The notes: generated by a model not told the origin, from the sequence alone. A stretch of 64,000 nucleotides of DNA from Hydrogenoanaerobacterium saccharovorans (GCF_016901815.1 NZ_JACSNR010000007.1:62001-126000), one strand, 5' to 3'; counted from the first letter of the stretch, positions 16,025 to 27,775 are shown. Numbers and translations are program-made.

Positions 16025-18067
16025 CTATGTCCAGAACAGCAGTTCTGTGCGCTCGGCTGTGTTTTCCCGGACCCGGATGCCTCCCGCCCGGTACACCTGT
16101 GCCTTCTGCTCCGGCAAAAGCAGAACATCCGGCTCATACTGTTTTATTATATCATAAACATCCTGAAACTTTAAGAGCAAAATATCGCCGCAGGAAACTT
16201 CCACGCCCATACCCCGCTGATAGCGAAGCTGAAGGTCCCCCGGCAGCACCGCTTCGATCTGTTCCCGGCTGGTGATTGGCGCGTCACAGACCGCTTCGAG
16301 ATAGCTGGTCACTGCGCCGCTGTCCGGAGCCGCAATCTGCAGCGGAGGATATTCCCGCAGCAATTCCAGCGTTCCCTCGGCCTGCAGCGGCGCATAGCTC
16401 TCCACAATGAGCAGATCGATCTGCTCTGCCCCATTCCGGCGGAGCTCCTCCAGCATTTCACTGTCCCGGTCTGCCAGCAGCACAACCGCATGGCCATCCT
16501 GCAGCAGCATAAGATCCTCGCCCCGGGAGATCACCTGCACGGAGCCGGCGAGTTCCCACTGCTCCCAGGCGATCAGCAGGCAGCAGATGGAGGCGCCTGC
16601 CAGCATAGCCGGACGGAAGAACCGCCGGGCTGCCGGCAAAGCCGTTATTACCACCAGCAGCAGGGTCATAAGCAGGACAACCGTCCTGGAAACCGGAGTA
16701 TCCAGCGGGAAAATGAACGGCAGCCCGGAGAACCAACCGGCAATCCGCAGGAACAAGCTGCCCAGCAGTCTGGCGGGAAGCACCAGCAGACCTGCGCCCT
16801 CCGGGAACAGCCAGAGTGCCGGAATCAGCAGGTACCCCAACAGGAGCATGGGCGTCATCATCGGCAGGATCAGCATGCCTGCCACAATGCCATTGAGAAC
16901 CAGGAGGGAATCCATATCCGCCAGGATCGGGAGAGTCAGGCACTGAGCTGCAATGGCACAGGCAAGCAGATGAACCGGACTGCTGCCGACTCGTCCGGTG
17001 AGCTGTGCCGGGAGGTGGCTCTTGAGAAATTCGGCGAAGGGACGCTCATAGAGCAGGATTCCCAGGGTCGCCAGCACCGAGAGCAGGAACCCATAGGAAA
17101 GCACCGCAAACGGGTCCATCAGAATCAGCAGGATCACAGCGAGTCCGAGGCTGTTAAGGCTATCAGCTTTACGCCCGATTACACGGCCAAACAGCAGAAC
17201 TGAGTACATCACTGCCGCCCGGAGCACTGCATGGTTGCCGCCGGAGAGCAGCACCGGACACCACAGGCACAGCAGCGCCAGACTGTTGCGCAGCCGGCGG
17301 CGCAGCGGGAGCACCCTTGTAAGCGCCAGGATCAGATGGCAGAATACAGCGATATGCAGACCGGAAATCGCCAGCACATGATAGACACCGGCGTCCTTCA
17401 TCATCTGCACCGAGTCATCAAATCCCGGGCGCAGTCCGGTGGTGATGGCGCTGAACAGATTGCCGGTTTCAGCTCCCAGGGCATGGATCAGCCGGTCACT
17501 TGTTTCCGCCCGCAGTCTGGCTGTCACAGCACGGACCGGGTAAAGCGATTTGTCCAGCAGTTCGATCTCTTCGCCGGTGGCACAGAACAGGAATCGGCTC
17601 TCCCCGGCAGAGGAGCGGTACTCCGATGTATAGGGATCATCGTAGGTCACACGGGCTGTGCAGCGGAAACTGTCCCCTGCTTCCAGTTCATCGGACAGTG
17701 CGTTCCAGAGCGTGAATTTAATATGCTCCGCACTCCCGGCTTCGGTGGATACAGAGCCGTATGCTTCATGCAGATTTCCGCTTTTCTTCTCTGTGACAAC
17801 GCCGGTCACCTCTGCGGTCTTTCCATCCAGCGGTTTGAGTTCTGATTCCAGGGAAAGGCTGACTGACAGCATCAGAAGGATCGAAGCGGCAGCACTCAGG
17901 GCGCAGACCGCAGCCTTTCTCCAGCGGGGATTTGCTGCCCGGCCCGCACAGATCATCGCTGCCGCAAGCAGCATCGGAAGCAGCAGATAGCAGTATATAT
18001 TTCCATACAAAACGACCGCTGATCCGAGCAGAACAGCAATTCCTACATCGAACAGCGGTCGTTTCAT
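16025..18067 (-). CDS. comEC: ComEC/Rec2 DNA-uptake channel with degenerate C-terminal domain
   Basis: Membrane channel for single-stranded DNA entry in natural transformation. The N-terminal DUF4131/OB part covers residues 1-200. The competence domain with about 8 to 10 helices includes the signature HVLAISGLHIAVF and SGGNHAVLRAAVMY. The C-terminal beta-lactamase-like domain is recognisable in outline but lacks its metal ligands: where ComEC proteins have a SHxHxDH motif after the D-x-L-I strand, this one reads IDLLIVESYAPLQAEG. At 680 residues it is somewhat short for full-length ComEC. No comEA is in the window. The frame is intact with no stop. Confidence 0.85.
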   Translation of the reverse strand: MKRPLFDVGIAVLLGSAVVLYGNIYCYLLLPMLLAAAMICAGRAANPRWRKAAVCALSAAASILLMLSVSLSLESELKPLDGKTAEVTGVVTEKKSGNLHEAYGSVSTEAGSAEHIKFTLWNALSDELEAGDSFRCTARVTYDDPYTSEYRSSAGESRFLFCATGEEIELLDKSLYPVRAVTARLRAETSDRLIHALGAETGNLFSAITTGLRPGFDDSVQMMKDAGVYHVLAISGLHIAVFCHLILALTRVLPLRRRLRNSLALLCLWCPVLLSGGNHAVLRAAVMYSVLLFGRVIGRKADSLNSLGLAVILLILMDPFAVLSYGFLLSVLATLGILLYERPFAEFLKSHLPAQLTGRVGSSPVHLLACAIAAQCLTLPILADMDSLLVLNGIVAGMLILPMMTPMLLLGYLLIPALWLFPEGAGLLVLPARLLGSLFLRIAGWFSGLPFIFPLDTPVSRTVVLLMTLLLVVITALPAARRFFRPAMLAGASICCLLIAWEQWELAGSVQVISRGEDLMLLQDGHAVVLLADRDSEMLEELRRNGAEQIDLLIVESYAPLQAEGTLELLREYPPLQIAAPDSGAVTSYLEAVCDAPITSREQIEAVLPGDLQLRYQRGMGVEVSCGDILLLKFQDVYDIIKQYEPDVLLLPEQKAQVYRAGGIRVRENTAERTELLFWT

Positions 18068-18102
18068 GACAGTATTTCCCCTTTAGCTCACAGATTCACA
18101 GC

Positions 18103-18639
18103 TTACTTGAAGAAGAGCGGGAGTTCACCCAGGAAGGTGACATCGGTACGCTCTCTGGCATCGCCTTCAGCCAGGACAGCGCACTTGCCGGCAATCACAC
18201 CGCCGGACTTCTCCACCAGGCACTCCAGAGCGTGCATCGACTCACCAGTGGATACAACATCATCCACGATAAGGATGCGCTTGCCGCGGATCTGCTCCAT
18301 ATCGGTGCTGTCCAGGTACAGGGTCTGCACCTGAGCAGTGGTGATCGACTTCACCGAAACGGACACGGGGTCATGCATATAGAGCTTGATGCTCTTGCGG
18401 GCAAGGATATACTTCTTGCCGGACTGACGGGACATTTCGTAAGCCAGCGGAATACCCTTGGACTCTGCGGTGATCAGCAGATCAAAGTCACCCACACGCT
18501 TGAGCAGTTCCTCCGCGCTGCGGATTGTCATCTCCACATCACCAAACATTACAAAGCCGGCAATGGACAGATTGTCGTTCAGCGGGCAGATGGGCAAGTC
18601 ACGTTCCAGACCAGCTACATGCAGCTTATAAGTTTCCAT
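18103..18639 (-). CDS. Adenine-type phosphoribosyltransferase family protein
   Basis: A 178-residue type I phosphoribosyltransferase. The PRPP-binding motif is ILIVDDVVSTGES, the flexible-loop region is KSIKLYMHDPVSVSV, and LITAESKGIPLAYEMSRQSG is the N-terminal hood/pyrophosphate loop. The overall order resembles adenine phosphoribosyltransferase and the PRT domain of PurR-like proteins, so purine salvage or sensing is likely but the base is not certain. It sits between comEC and the HIT gene with AAGGAG before the ATG. Confidence 0.8.
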   Translation of the reverse strand: METYKLHVAGLERDLPICPLNDNLSIAGFVMFGDVEMTIRSAEELLKRVGDFDLLITAESKGIPLAYEMSRQSGKKYILARKSIKLYMHDPVSVSVKSITTAQVQTLYLDSTDMEQIRGKRILIVDDVVSTGESMHALECLVEKSGGVIAGKCAVLAEGDARERTDVTFLGELPLFFK

Positions 18640-18672
18640 CTTTTACTTCTCCTTTTTTATTAAAGCAGAAAG

Positions 18673-18700
18673 CTGCCCATGCGAATCCTTGCACAGGCAG
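18673..18700 (-). terminator. Terminator after HIT gene
   Basis: Minus-strand 10-bp stem (CTGCCTGTGC / GCATGGGCAG, two G-T pairs) followed by a broken T tract. Confidence 0.55.
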
Positions 18701-18741
18701 TTGCTGCTTTTCTGTATGGTTTTTACTGTACCGGAGCCTGA

Positions 18742-19080
18742 TCAGCAGGCAGGCCAGGCCAGTTCCTTTCCGCCCAGGATATGGAAGTGCAGATGCGGTA
18801 CGCTCTGACCGCCGTCCGCTCCGATATTGGATACAACCCGGTATCCGTTGGTGAGACCCTGCTCCTTTGCCACCTTGGCGATGACAGTGAAGATATAGCC
18901 TACCAGTTCACAGTTGGAAGCATCCACTGCATCCACCGACTGGATATGCTCCTTGGGAATCGCCAGCAGATGCACCGGAGCTACCGGGTTAATATCCTTG
19001 AATACCAGAACCCGGTCATCCTCGTATACCTTTGCGGACGGGATCTCCCCTGCCGCAATCTTACAGAACAGACAATCCAT
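18742..19080 (-). CDS. HIT family nucleotide-binding protein
   Basis: A 112-residue HINT-like purine nucleotide hydrolase. CLFCKIAAGEIPSAKVYED at the start has the zinc-type cysteines, and VPHLHFHILGG is the histidine triad. Family members hydrolyse AMP-N-epsilon-lysine-type phosphoramidates, including aminoacyl adenylates formed by tRNA synthetases, which may explain its place directly after alaS (43-bp gap). The tail after the triad (KELAWPAC) is short but normal. Confidence 0.93.
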   Translation of the reverse strand: MDCLFCKIAAGEIPSAKVYEDDRVLVFKDINPVAPVHLLAIPKEHIQSVDAVDASNCELVGYIFTVIAKVAKEQGLTNGYRVVSNIGADGGQSVPHLHFHILGGKELAWPAC

Positions 19081-19123
19081 AATTCTTGCTCCTTTCCGGA
19101 AAACTGTATCTATACAGTCTGTA

Positions 19124-21787
<2,664 letters not shown>

Positions 21788-21825
21788 AATCGTTTGTCCC
21801 TCCTAAAGACTCTTTGCGAACAGAA

Positions 21826-22086
21826 AATAAAAAAGCTCCCGTCCCAGTCTGGGACGAAAGCTGTCGGTTTCACAGTTCCGCGGTACCACCCAAATTGCAC
21901 CGGAGATCTTCCTCCGCTGCCTCTTGAAGCCGATCTAACGCATCGGATACGCCGGTATTCCTCATACCGGAGCTCAGGGCCGGCCCATTGCCATCGCTTC
22001 CAGGTCCCTTTCAGCCAGGAGGACCCTCTCTGAAGCAGCGGTCAGCAAATTCTGCCCGTCAACGCTGTGACTCTATTCGCATTACA
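21826..22086 (-). promoter_or_regulatory. T-box riboswitch leader of alaS (Ala)
   Basis: On the minus strand the conserved T-box GGTGGTACCGCGG occupies 21890-21878. It is followed by a terminator (GTCCCAG / CTGGGAC extended by AGCT pairing, then TTTTTT) at 21862-21828. Upstream, the stem I elements CAGAGAGGG and GGCTGAAA are visible. The likely specifier is GCG (alanine) after GGAA, at 21997-21995. The antiterminator would form between the T-box and uncharged tRNA-Ala. Specifier assignment is by analogy with glyQS-type stem I and is less certain than the T-box itself. Confidence 0.9.
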
Positions 22087-22092
22087 AGATTC

Positions 22093-22121
22093 AGTATAGA
22101 CAGTCTGACGGAAGTTGTCAA
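22093..22121 (-). promoter_or_regulatory. alaS promoter
   Basis: Minus-strand TTGACA, 17 bp, TATACT: a near-consensus sigma-A promoter just ahead of the T-box leader. Confidence 0.88.
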
Positions 22122-22177
22122 GATTTTTCTGCGATTTTGCCGGAAAAGAAGCCCTCTTTTTCTTCGGTACTCCGCCA

Positions 22178-22206
22178 TTGTGCGTCCGCTCTCTTTATGT
22201 TACAAT
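22178..22206 (+). promoter_or_regulatory. pfp promoter
   Basis: TTGTGC, 17 bp, TACAAT with an extended -10 TGT. Divergent from the alaS promoter, about 60 bp away. Confidence 0.65.
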
Positions 22207-22254
22207 AAAACCGGATATGACCCCGCTTATTTTTGCGAAAGAGGTGCTTTGGAT

Positions 22255-23502
22255 ATGAAGAAAAATCTGCTTGTGGCACAGTCCGGCGGCCCTACCGCTG
22301 TCATCAATGCCAGCCTGTGCGGCGTAATCCGGGAAGGAATGCGCCATCCGGAGGAAATCGGTATGGTCTACGGCGCGGTGAACGGCATCCAGGGAATCCT
22401 GGAAGGAACCATCATCCGGGTGGACGACCAGTTCGAGACTGCCGCGGACTTTGAGCTGCTCTGCCACACCCCCTCCTCTGCCCTGGGCTCCTGCCGGTAC
22501 AAGATGCCCTCGCCGGACAAGGGCCCGGAACAGTATGCCAAGATTCTGGCGATGTTCCGCAAGTACAACATCGGCTACTTTGCCTACATCGGCGGCAACG
22601 ATTCCATGGACACCGCCAACAAGATCGCTGACTACTGCTATGAGCACGGCGAGGAAGTGCGGGTTGTAGGCGTGCCCAAGACCATCGACAATGACCTGCC
22701 CATCACCGACCACTGTCCCGGCTTCGGCTCGGCAGCCAAGTACATTGCCACCACCCTGATGGAGGTGGCAGCGGATGCCGAAGTCTACCCCATGAAGTCG
22801 GTGGTGATCGCCGAGATCATGGGCCGAAATGCCGGCTGGCTCACCGCCGCCGCTTCGCTGACCCGGGAACTGGGCGGCAGCTATGCGCCCCAGCTCATCT
22901 ACCTGCCCGAGGCAGTCTTTGACCCGGAACAGTTCGTGGAGGATGTGCGCCGGGAACTGGACAAGCGTGACACTGTTGTGATTGCTGTATCCGAAGGTGT
23001 GCGTCTGGCAGACGGCAGCTATGCCGCCGAGAGCATGCAGAGCGGTCAGGTGGATGCCTTTGGGCACAAGTACCTGGCTGGCGTCGGCAAGTATCTGGAG
23101 CGCCTCACTGCCGACCGCATCGGCTGCAAGGTGCGTTCGCTGGAGCTGAGCGTCATGCAGCGGGCAGCGGCTCATCTGCAGTCCGCCACCGATCTGGAGG
23201 AAGCAGTCCGGGCCGGTGAGAAGGCGGTGGAAGCCATGCTCCGGGGCGATACCCGCATTATGATCGCCTACCGCCGCATCAGCGACGCCCCCTACCGCAT
23301 CGCCTATGAGACCGCTCCGCTGGGAGAGGTTGCCAATGTGGAGCACAAGATCCCCCGGAAGTGGATCAATGAGGCCGGAAACGATGTCCGGGAAGAACTG
23401 GTGCGCTATCTTGCGCCGCTGATCCAGGGCGAGGTGTCGATACCCATGAAAAATGGCGTTCCCATGCACTTTTCCTTTGACAAGACCCGGCTGGCTGACT
23501 GA
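22255..23502 (+). CDS. pfp: PPi-type 6-phosphofructokinase
   Basis: Glycolytic enzyme converting fructose 6-phosphate to fructose 1,6-bisphosphate, probably with pyrophosphate. The 415-residue protein has the nucleotide/PPi loop SGGPTAVINASL at the start, GGNDSMDTA, the catalytic GVPKTIDNDLP and EIMGRNAGWLTAAA. The lysine in PKTIDND and the non-glycine residue in GGND are features of PPi-dependent enzymes, whereas ATP enzymes have PGTIDND and GGDGS. Start MKKNLLVAQSGG at 22255 has AGAGGTG upstream. It is monocistronic between the divergent alaS and the metNIQ T-box. Confidence 0.88.
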   Translation: MKKNLLVAQSGGPTAVINASLCGVIREGMRHPEEIGMVYGAVNGIQGILEGTIIRVDDQFETAADFELLCHTPSSALGSCRYKMPSPDKGPEQYAKILAMFRKYNIGYFAYIGGNDSMDTANKIADYCYEHGEEVRVVGVPKTIDNDLPITDHCPGFGSAAKYIATTLMEVAADAEVYPMKSVVIAEIMGRNAGWLTAAASLTRELGGSYAPQLIYLPEAVFDPEQFVEDVRRELDKRDTVVIAVSEGVRLADGSYAAESMQSGQVDAFGHKYLAGVGKYLERLTADRIGCKVRSLELSVMQRAAAHLQSATDLEEAVRAGEKAVEAMLRGDTRIMIAYRRISDAPYRIAYETAPLGEVANVEHKIPRKWINEAGNDVREELVRYLAPLIQGEVSIPMKNGVPMHFSFDKTRLAD

Positions 23503-23542
23503 GGTTCTGCAGGATTTCTGAAAACTTTTTTCAAAAAATCCC

Positions 23543-23571
23543 TTGACAAATCCCAAAAGCCAGAGTATACT
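23543..23571 (+). promoter_or_regulatory. metNIQ promoter
   Basis: TTGACA, 17 bp, TATACT, near-consensus, 38 bp after the pfp stop and just upstream of the methionine T-box leader. Confidence 0.88.
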
Positions 23572-23584
23572 GGCAACCAAGTTG

Positions 23585-23877
23585 ATAAACACCAAAGACG
23601 GTGATGAGGAGAGTACTCCTGCCGTAGCAGTTACAGAGAACCTCGGGAGCTGAGAAGAGGCGCTGCGAATCAGGACGAAAATGGCCTCGGAGTTGCGTAC
23701 CGAACTGGCATCAGTAAGGCTACGACGGGTTTGCCCGTTACAGCAATAGAGTATAATCCGGGATTTCCCGGCCGTACTTGATGAGGTTCCGGATGCGAGT
23801 CCGGAACGAAAAAAGGTGGTACCACGAAGCGATTTGCCTCGTCCTTTGATCGAACGATCAGAGGACGAGGCTTTTTT
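23585..23877 (+). promoter_or_regulatory. T-box riboswitch leader of metNIQ (Met)
   Basis: Full T-box leader of about 290 bases. Stem I contains GAGAGTACTCC, the apical CAGAGAACC and GAGCTGAGA elements, and the specifier loop GACGAAAATGGCC with ATG (methionine) at 23681-23683 in the same setting as the GGC of glyQS-type leaders. The T-box proper is AGGTGGTACCACG at 23814-23826. A 16-bp terminator stem (GCCTCGTCC... / ...GGACGAGGC) with TTTTTT ends at 23877. Predicted to switch on the methionine importer when tRNA-Met is uncharged. Confidence 0.92.
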
Positions 23878-23913
23878 ATTTCCCCGCGAAATCTTTCAGA
23901 GGTGACAGCTGCT

Positions 23914-24657
23914 ATGATAACCATTCAAAACCTGACCAAGACCTATCATACAAAATCCGGTGAAGTGGAAGCCCTCCGGGGCATCTCCGCCGAGATCCGG
24001 GACGGAGATATTTTCGGGATCATCGGACTTTCCGGCGCCGGCAAATCCACCCTCCTGCGGTGCATCGCCCTGTTGGAAACCCCCACTTCCGGTTCCATCT
24101 CCATTGACGGACGGGATCTCTCCTCCCTCCGGGGCCGGCAGCTCACCGAACACCGCCGGCAGATCGGCGTCATCTTCCAGGGCTACAACCTGCTGATGCA
24201 GCGCACCGTTTCCGGCAACATCGCTTTCCCGCTGGAAATTGCCGGTGTGCCCAAAGCGGAGATCCGCCGGCGCACCGAGGAGTTGATCCATCTGGTGGGG
24301 CTGGACGGCAAGGCTGATGCATATCCCTCCCAGCTCTCAGGCGGACAGTGCCAGCGGGTCGCCATCGCCCGGGCCCTCGCCAACAATCCCAAAGTGCTGC
24401 TCTGCGATGAGCCCACTTCGGCACTGGATTCCTTCACAACCAAGGCGATCCTGGACCTGCTTTCGGACATCAACCAGAAGCTGGGCGTCACCATTATCAT
24501 CATCACCCACGAGATCGGCGTGGTAAAGCAGATCTGCAGCCAGGTGGCTGTGATCGAATCCGGTCGCTTCGCGGAATATGGCGTTGCTGCTGAAGTGCTG
24601 GCTGCTCCCAGAAGCGTAGCCGCCCGGCAGCTCATTGGAGTTGGAGGTGCATTGTAA
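23914..24657 (+). CDS. metN: Methionine ABC transporter ATP-binding protein
   Basis: ATPase subunit of a MetNIQ-type importer. Walker A is [13 protein letters not shown], the Q-loop is VIFQGYNLL, the signature is [15 protein letters not shown], Walker B is [12 protein letters not shown], and the switch is ITHEIGVV. At 247 residues it lacks the long C-terminal regulatory (C2/NIL) domain of E. coli MetN that binds methionine for feedback inhibition, so control here probably rests on the T-box. ATG 23914 was chosen over GTG 23902 because the AGAGGTGA site suits it. The stop overlaps the metI start by 1 bp. Confidence 0.9.
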   Translation: MITIQNLTKTYHTKSGEVEALRGISAEIRDGDIFGIIGLSGAGKSTLLRCIALLETPTSGSISIDGRDLSSLRGRQLTEHRRQIGVIFQGYNLLMQRTVSGNIAFPLEIAGVPKAEIRRRTEELIHLVGLDGKADAYPSQLSGGQCQRVAIARALANNPKVLLCDEPTSALDSFTTKAILDLLSDINQKLGVTIIIITHEIGVVKQICSQVAVIESGRFAEYGVAAEVLAAPRSVAARQLIGVGGAL

Positions 24658-25325
24658 TGAACGAACTGATTGCCAGATATGCTCCCCTGCTGCTGCAGAG
24701 TCTTGAGGAAACCCTCTACATGACCGTCTTTTCCACGGTGCTTGCCTATGTATTCGGTCTGCCGCTGGGTGTGCTGGTCTATGTCACCAAGGACGGCGGC
24801 ATCCATCCCAACCGCCCGCTCAACCGGGTACTGAGCTGGTTCATCAACCTGATCCGCTCTGTCCCCTTCCTGATCCTGATTGTTGCACTCAATCCCATTT
24901 CCAAGCTCATCGCCGGTACTTCCATCGGCCCCAAGTCCTCCATCTTTGCCCTGGTGGTAGCTGCTGCTCCCTTTGTGGCCCGGATGGTGGAATCCTCCCT
25001 GGAAGAACTGGACACCGGCGTGATCGAAGCCGCCAAAACCATGGGCGCTTCGGATCTGCAGATCATCACAAAGGTTCTGCTGCCAGAAAGTGTACCCTCC
25101 CTGGTACGGGGACTTTCCATCTCTGCCATCACTCTGATTGGCTATTCGGCTATGGCCGGTGTTGTAGGCGCCGGCGGCCTTGGCGATATAGCAATTCGTT
25201 ACGGTGTACACCGCTACGAAGACTCCGTGATGTATATTACGGTGATCCTGATTGTCGTTGTGGTTCAGGTGATTCAGTCCACCTTTAACCTCACCGCCAT
25301 TCAGATCGACAAACGAAACCGGTAG
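24657..25325 (+). CDS. metI: Methionine ABC transporter permease
   Basis: A 222-residue permease with five hydrophobic helices. The coupling-helix EAA region is [22 protein letters not shown], followed by [22 protein letters not shown], which is highly typical of MetI. It pairs with MetN in the membrane. The start is coupled to metN, whose last codons contain the GGAGGTG ribosome site. Confidence 0.94.
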   Translation: MNELIARYAPLLLQSLEETLYMTVFSTVLAYVFGLPLGVLVYVTKDGGIHPNRPLNRVLSWFINLIRSVPFLILIVALNPISKLIAGTSIGPKSSIFALVVAAAPFVARMVESSLEELDTGVIEAAKTMGASDLQIITKVLLPESVPSLVRGLSISAITLIGYSAMAGVVGAGGLGDIAIRYGVHRYEDSVMYITVILIVVVVQVIQSTFNLTAIQIDKRNR

Positions 25326-25415
25326 GAACTTCCGGATCTTCCCCACAACACGGAAATCCGGTCCTGCTTCCCCGGACTGCAAAGCTGTAACTAAAAAAGA
25401 AAAGAGGAATTTTCC

Positions 25416-26261
25416 ATGGACAACACCAAGAAGATCATTGCACTGGCTGCTGCCGCAGCTCTCACCCTTTCCCTGGCTGCCTGCTCGGGCAACAACTCCA
25501 GCTCCACCGCCGATAATTCCAGCTCCGATGCCTCCAGCACCGTGATCCGTGTGGGCGCTTCCCCCTCTCCCCATGCTGAGATCCTGGAATTCGCCAAGGA
25601 TCAGCTCGCTGCCAAGGGCTATGAACTGGAGATCGTAGAGTTCACTGACTATGTAATGCCCAATGTCGCCCTGTATGAAGGCGATCTGGACGCAAACTTC
25701 TTCCAGCACACCCCCTACCTCGATAACTACAACGAGCAGAACAGCACCGATCTGGTTTCGGCCTGCAAGGTTCACTTCGAGCCCATGGGCCTCTACTCCG
25801 AGACCCTGACCAGTGTTTCGGATGTGGCAGAGGGTTCCAAGGTCGGCGTTCCCAATGACCCCACCAATGAAGCCCGTGCCCTGAACCTGCTGGAAGCCCA
25901 GGGTCTCATCAAGCTCCGGGAAGGCGCTGGCCTGAACGCCACTCCCCTGGACATTGAGGAAAATCCCCTGAACCTGGAATTCGTAGAGCTGGAAGCTGCT
26001 CAGCTCCCCAGAAACCTGAGCGAGTTTGCCATCGCTGCCATCAACGGCAACTATGCCATTGAAGCCGGTATCCTGGACAAGGTTATCGTCAACGAAGCAG
26101 CTGATTCCGAGAGTGCCCAGGAATATGCCAATATCCTGGCTGTACAGAGCGGCGAGCTGGAGACCGACAAGACCAAGGCTCTGGTGGAAGCCCTCACTTC
26201 GGATGAAACCCGTGAGTTCATCAATACCCAGTATGAGGATCAGTTCATTCCCGTATTCTGA
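25416..26261 (+). CDS. metQ: MetQ/NlpA-family methionine-binding lipoprotein
   Basis: Solute-binding lipoprotein of the NlpA family. The signal peptide ends in a lipobox (SLAAC, lipidated Cys23), followed by a Ser/Asn-rich linker. The mature domain has [30 protein letters not shown]-like [30 protein letters not shown] and the C-terminal [10 protein letters not shown], all standard for MetQ. It is third in the T-box-controlled operon, 90 bp after metI, with a strong AGAGGA site and a terminator after the stop. Confidence 0.95.
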   Translation: MDNTKKIIALAAAAALTLSLAACSGNNSSSTADNSSSDASSTVIRVGASPSPHAEILEFAKDQLAAKGYELEIVEFTDYVMPNVALYEGDLDANFFQHTPYLDNYNEQNSTDLVSACKVHFEPMGLYSETLTSVSDVAEGSKVGVPNDPTNEARALNLLEAQGLIKLREGAGLNATPLDIEENPLNLEFVELEAAQLPRNLSEFAIAAINGNYAIEAGILDKVIVNEAADSESAQEYANILAVQSGELETDKTKALVEALTSDETREFINTQYEDQFIPVF

Positions 26262-26276
26262 TTCCCCGAAATACCC

Positions 26277-26309
26277 AGAAAGCCCGGACAGATTGTCCGG
26301 GCTTTCTTA
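26277..26309 (+). terminator. Terminator of metNIQ
   Basis: AGAAAGCCCGGACA / TGTCCGGGCTTTCT, a 14-bp stem with a T/A-rich tail. It may also serve the convergent CLC gene. Confidence 0.9.
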
Positions 26310-26329
26310 TTATATATAATAGGAAGAGG

Positions 26330-27616
26330 TCAGCGGTTTCCGGCGATATACTCAGCCCGGAACTTGGAATAGAGAATCTTCTGGGCGCCGTACAGACTGC
26401 AGTACCCCGACAGCATATAGGAGACCGCACAGCACAATGCATAGAGCGGCAGTCCTGCTCCGCCGAACAGCTCATAGGCCAGCAGAATGGAGGTGAGTGG
26501 GCAGTTGGTCACGCCGCAGAACACCCCTGCCAGCCCCAGACCCGCCCCAAAGGAGGCGGGCAGTCCGCAGACCGGCGCCAGGACACAGCCCAGCGTAGCA
26601 CCGGTGAAGAAGGCCGGTGCAATATCCCCTCCCTTGTACCCGGCTCCAAGAGTTACGGAGGTGAAGAGGATCTTCAGCAGGAAGGCCTCCGGGCGGGCTT
26701 CTCCGGCAAAGGCCCGGATCACAACATCGGTGCCGGCGCCGTTATACGCCTGGGAGCCTGCCAGAAGGGTCAGCAAAATCAGCAGTCCGCCGCCTGTGAG
26801 GATGCGGAAATAGGGATTCGGCAGCAGTCTGCCGTAAGCATAGCGGGCAAAGCGCAGTCCGGAACAGAACAGCCGGGCAGCCAGGGCACAGGCGGCGCCC
26901 ATCAGAGCCACCTGCCCGATAGAAACCAGCGACAAAGCTGGTACCGCCGCAACCTGGTAGGCATCAGCCGGAAGCCCCATGGCACCGGTCACCAGGAAAG
27001 AGCAGAAGGCGGAGAGCAGGCAGGGAAAGAACGCCGCATAGTACATCTCTCCTACGCTGATCACCTCCATGGCAAAGACAGCAGCCGTCAGGGGTGTGCC
27101 GAACAGCGCCGAAAATCCTGCCGCCATGCCGCACATGGTCATAATATGGCAGTCCTTCTCGTCCATTCTTGCCCAATGGCCCAGCGCCCCGGAAATGGAG
27201 CCGCCCATCTGCAGGGCTGCCCCCATCCGTCCTGCCGAGCCGCCGCACAGATGGGTCAGCACAGTGGATACGGCAATCAGCGGCACCATGCGCAGCTGTA
27301 CGCCGGGATTGGTCCGAACAGACAGCAGCATATAGTCCGTACCCGGATCGGTACTGAGGCCGCAGGAACGGTACAGCCATACAATGAGGAGTCCCGCCAG
27401 CGGAACCGCAAACAACAGCGCCGGATGCTGGGCCCGGGACTGCACCGCCCAGGAAACAGCCATGCGGAACAGTCCGATCACCGTTCCGACGCTGCCTCCG
27501 ACCAGCAGTGCAGCTACCGCCCACCGGATAAATTTCCCGACCTCTCCGGCTCCTGTATGTACTGTTTCCGCTGCCTGATGCTGCAGCTTTGCCATTTCTG
27601 TCCTCTTGTCCGACAT
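26330..27616 (-). CDS. CLC-family chloride/fluoride transporter-like protein
   Basis: A 428-residue CLC-fold membrane protein with about 12 to 14 hydrophobic segments. The selectivity-filter regions are LTHLCGGSAGRMGAALQMGG (residues 120-140) and GYKGGDIAPAFFTGATLG, and the C-terminal GVTNCPLTSILLAYELFG is typical. Its general pattern (THL.GGSAGR, GGDIAPAFF) resembles the CLC-F fluoride/proton antiporter branch more than E. coli ClcA. The gating/proton glutamate of the GREG motif is replaced by Met131 (GRMG). No CBS domains. Start ATG 27616 follows AGGAGGA; it is transcribed alone from its own promoter. Confidence 0.85.
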   Translation of the reverse strand: MSDKRTEMAKLQHQAAETVHTGAGEVGKFIRWAVAALLVGGSVGTVIGLFRMAVSWAVQSRAQHPALLFAVPLAGLLIVWLYRSCGLSTDPGTDYMLLSVRTNPGVQLRMVPLIAVSTVLTHLCGGSAGRMGAALQMGGSISGALGHWARMDEKDCHIMTMCGMAAGFSALFGTPLTAAVFAMEVISVGEMYYAAFFPCLLSAFCSFLVTGAMGLPADAYQVAAVPALSLVSIGQVALMGAACALAARLFCSGLRFARYAYGRLLPNPYFRILTGGGLLILLTLLAGSQAYNGAGTDVVIRAFAGEARPEAFLLKILFTSVTLGAGYKGGDIAPAFFTGATLGCVLAPVCGLPASFGAGLGLAGVFCGVTNCPLTSILLAYELFGGAGLPLYALCCAVSYMLSGYCSLYGAQKILYSKFRAEYIAGNR

Positions 27617-27669
27617 GTGCCGTCCTCCTGTCGCAGCAGCCTGCGGGCCGCTGTGCGTTCTCGGCTATT

Positions 27670-27698
27670 ATTCTACCATTCCAATCCCCCGGTTTCAA
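27670..27698 (-). promoter_or_regulatory. Promoter of the CLC gene
   Basis: Minus-strand TTGAAA, 17 bp, TAGAAT with extended -10 TGG, about 55 bases before the start. Confidence 0.65.
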
Positions 27699-27735
27699 CG
27701 GATTTCTGAGAATCCCGCCCCGGCTTTGTTCCCAC

Positions 27736-27764
27736 AAAAAATCCCCCCGCACAGGCGGAGGGAT
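27736..27764 (-). terminator. Terminator after the helicase-loader gene
   Basis: Minus-strand stem ATCCCTCCGC / GCGGGGGGAT followed by TTTTT, 12 bp after the stop. Confidence 0.85.
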
Positions 27765-27775
27765 CAGGGTTGCTG

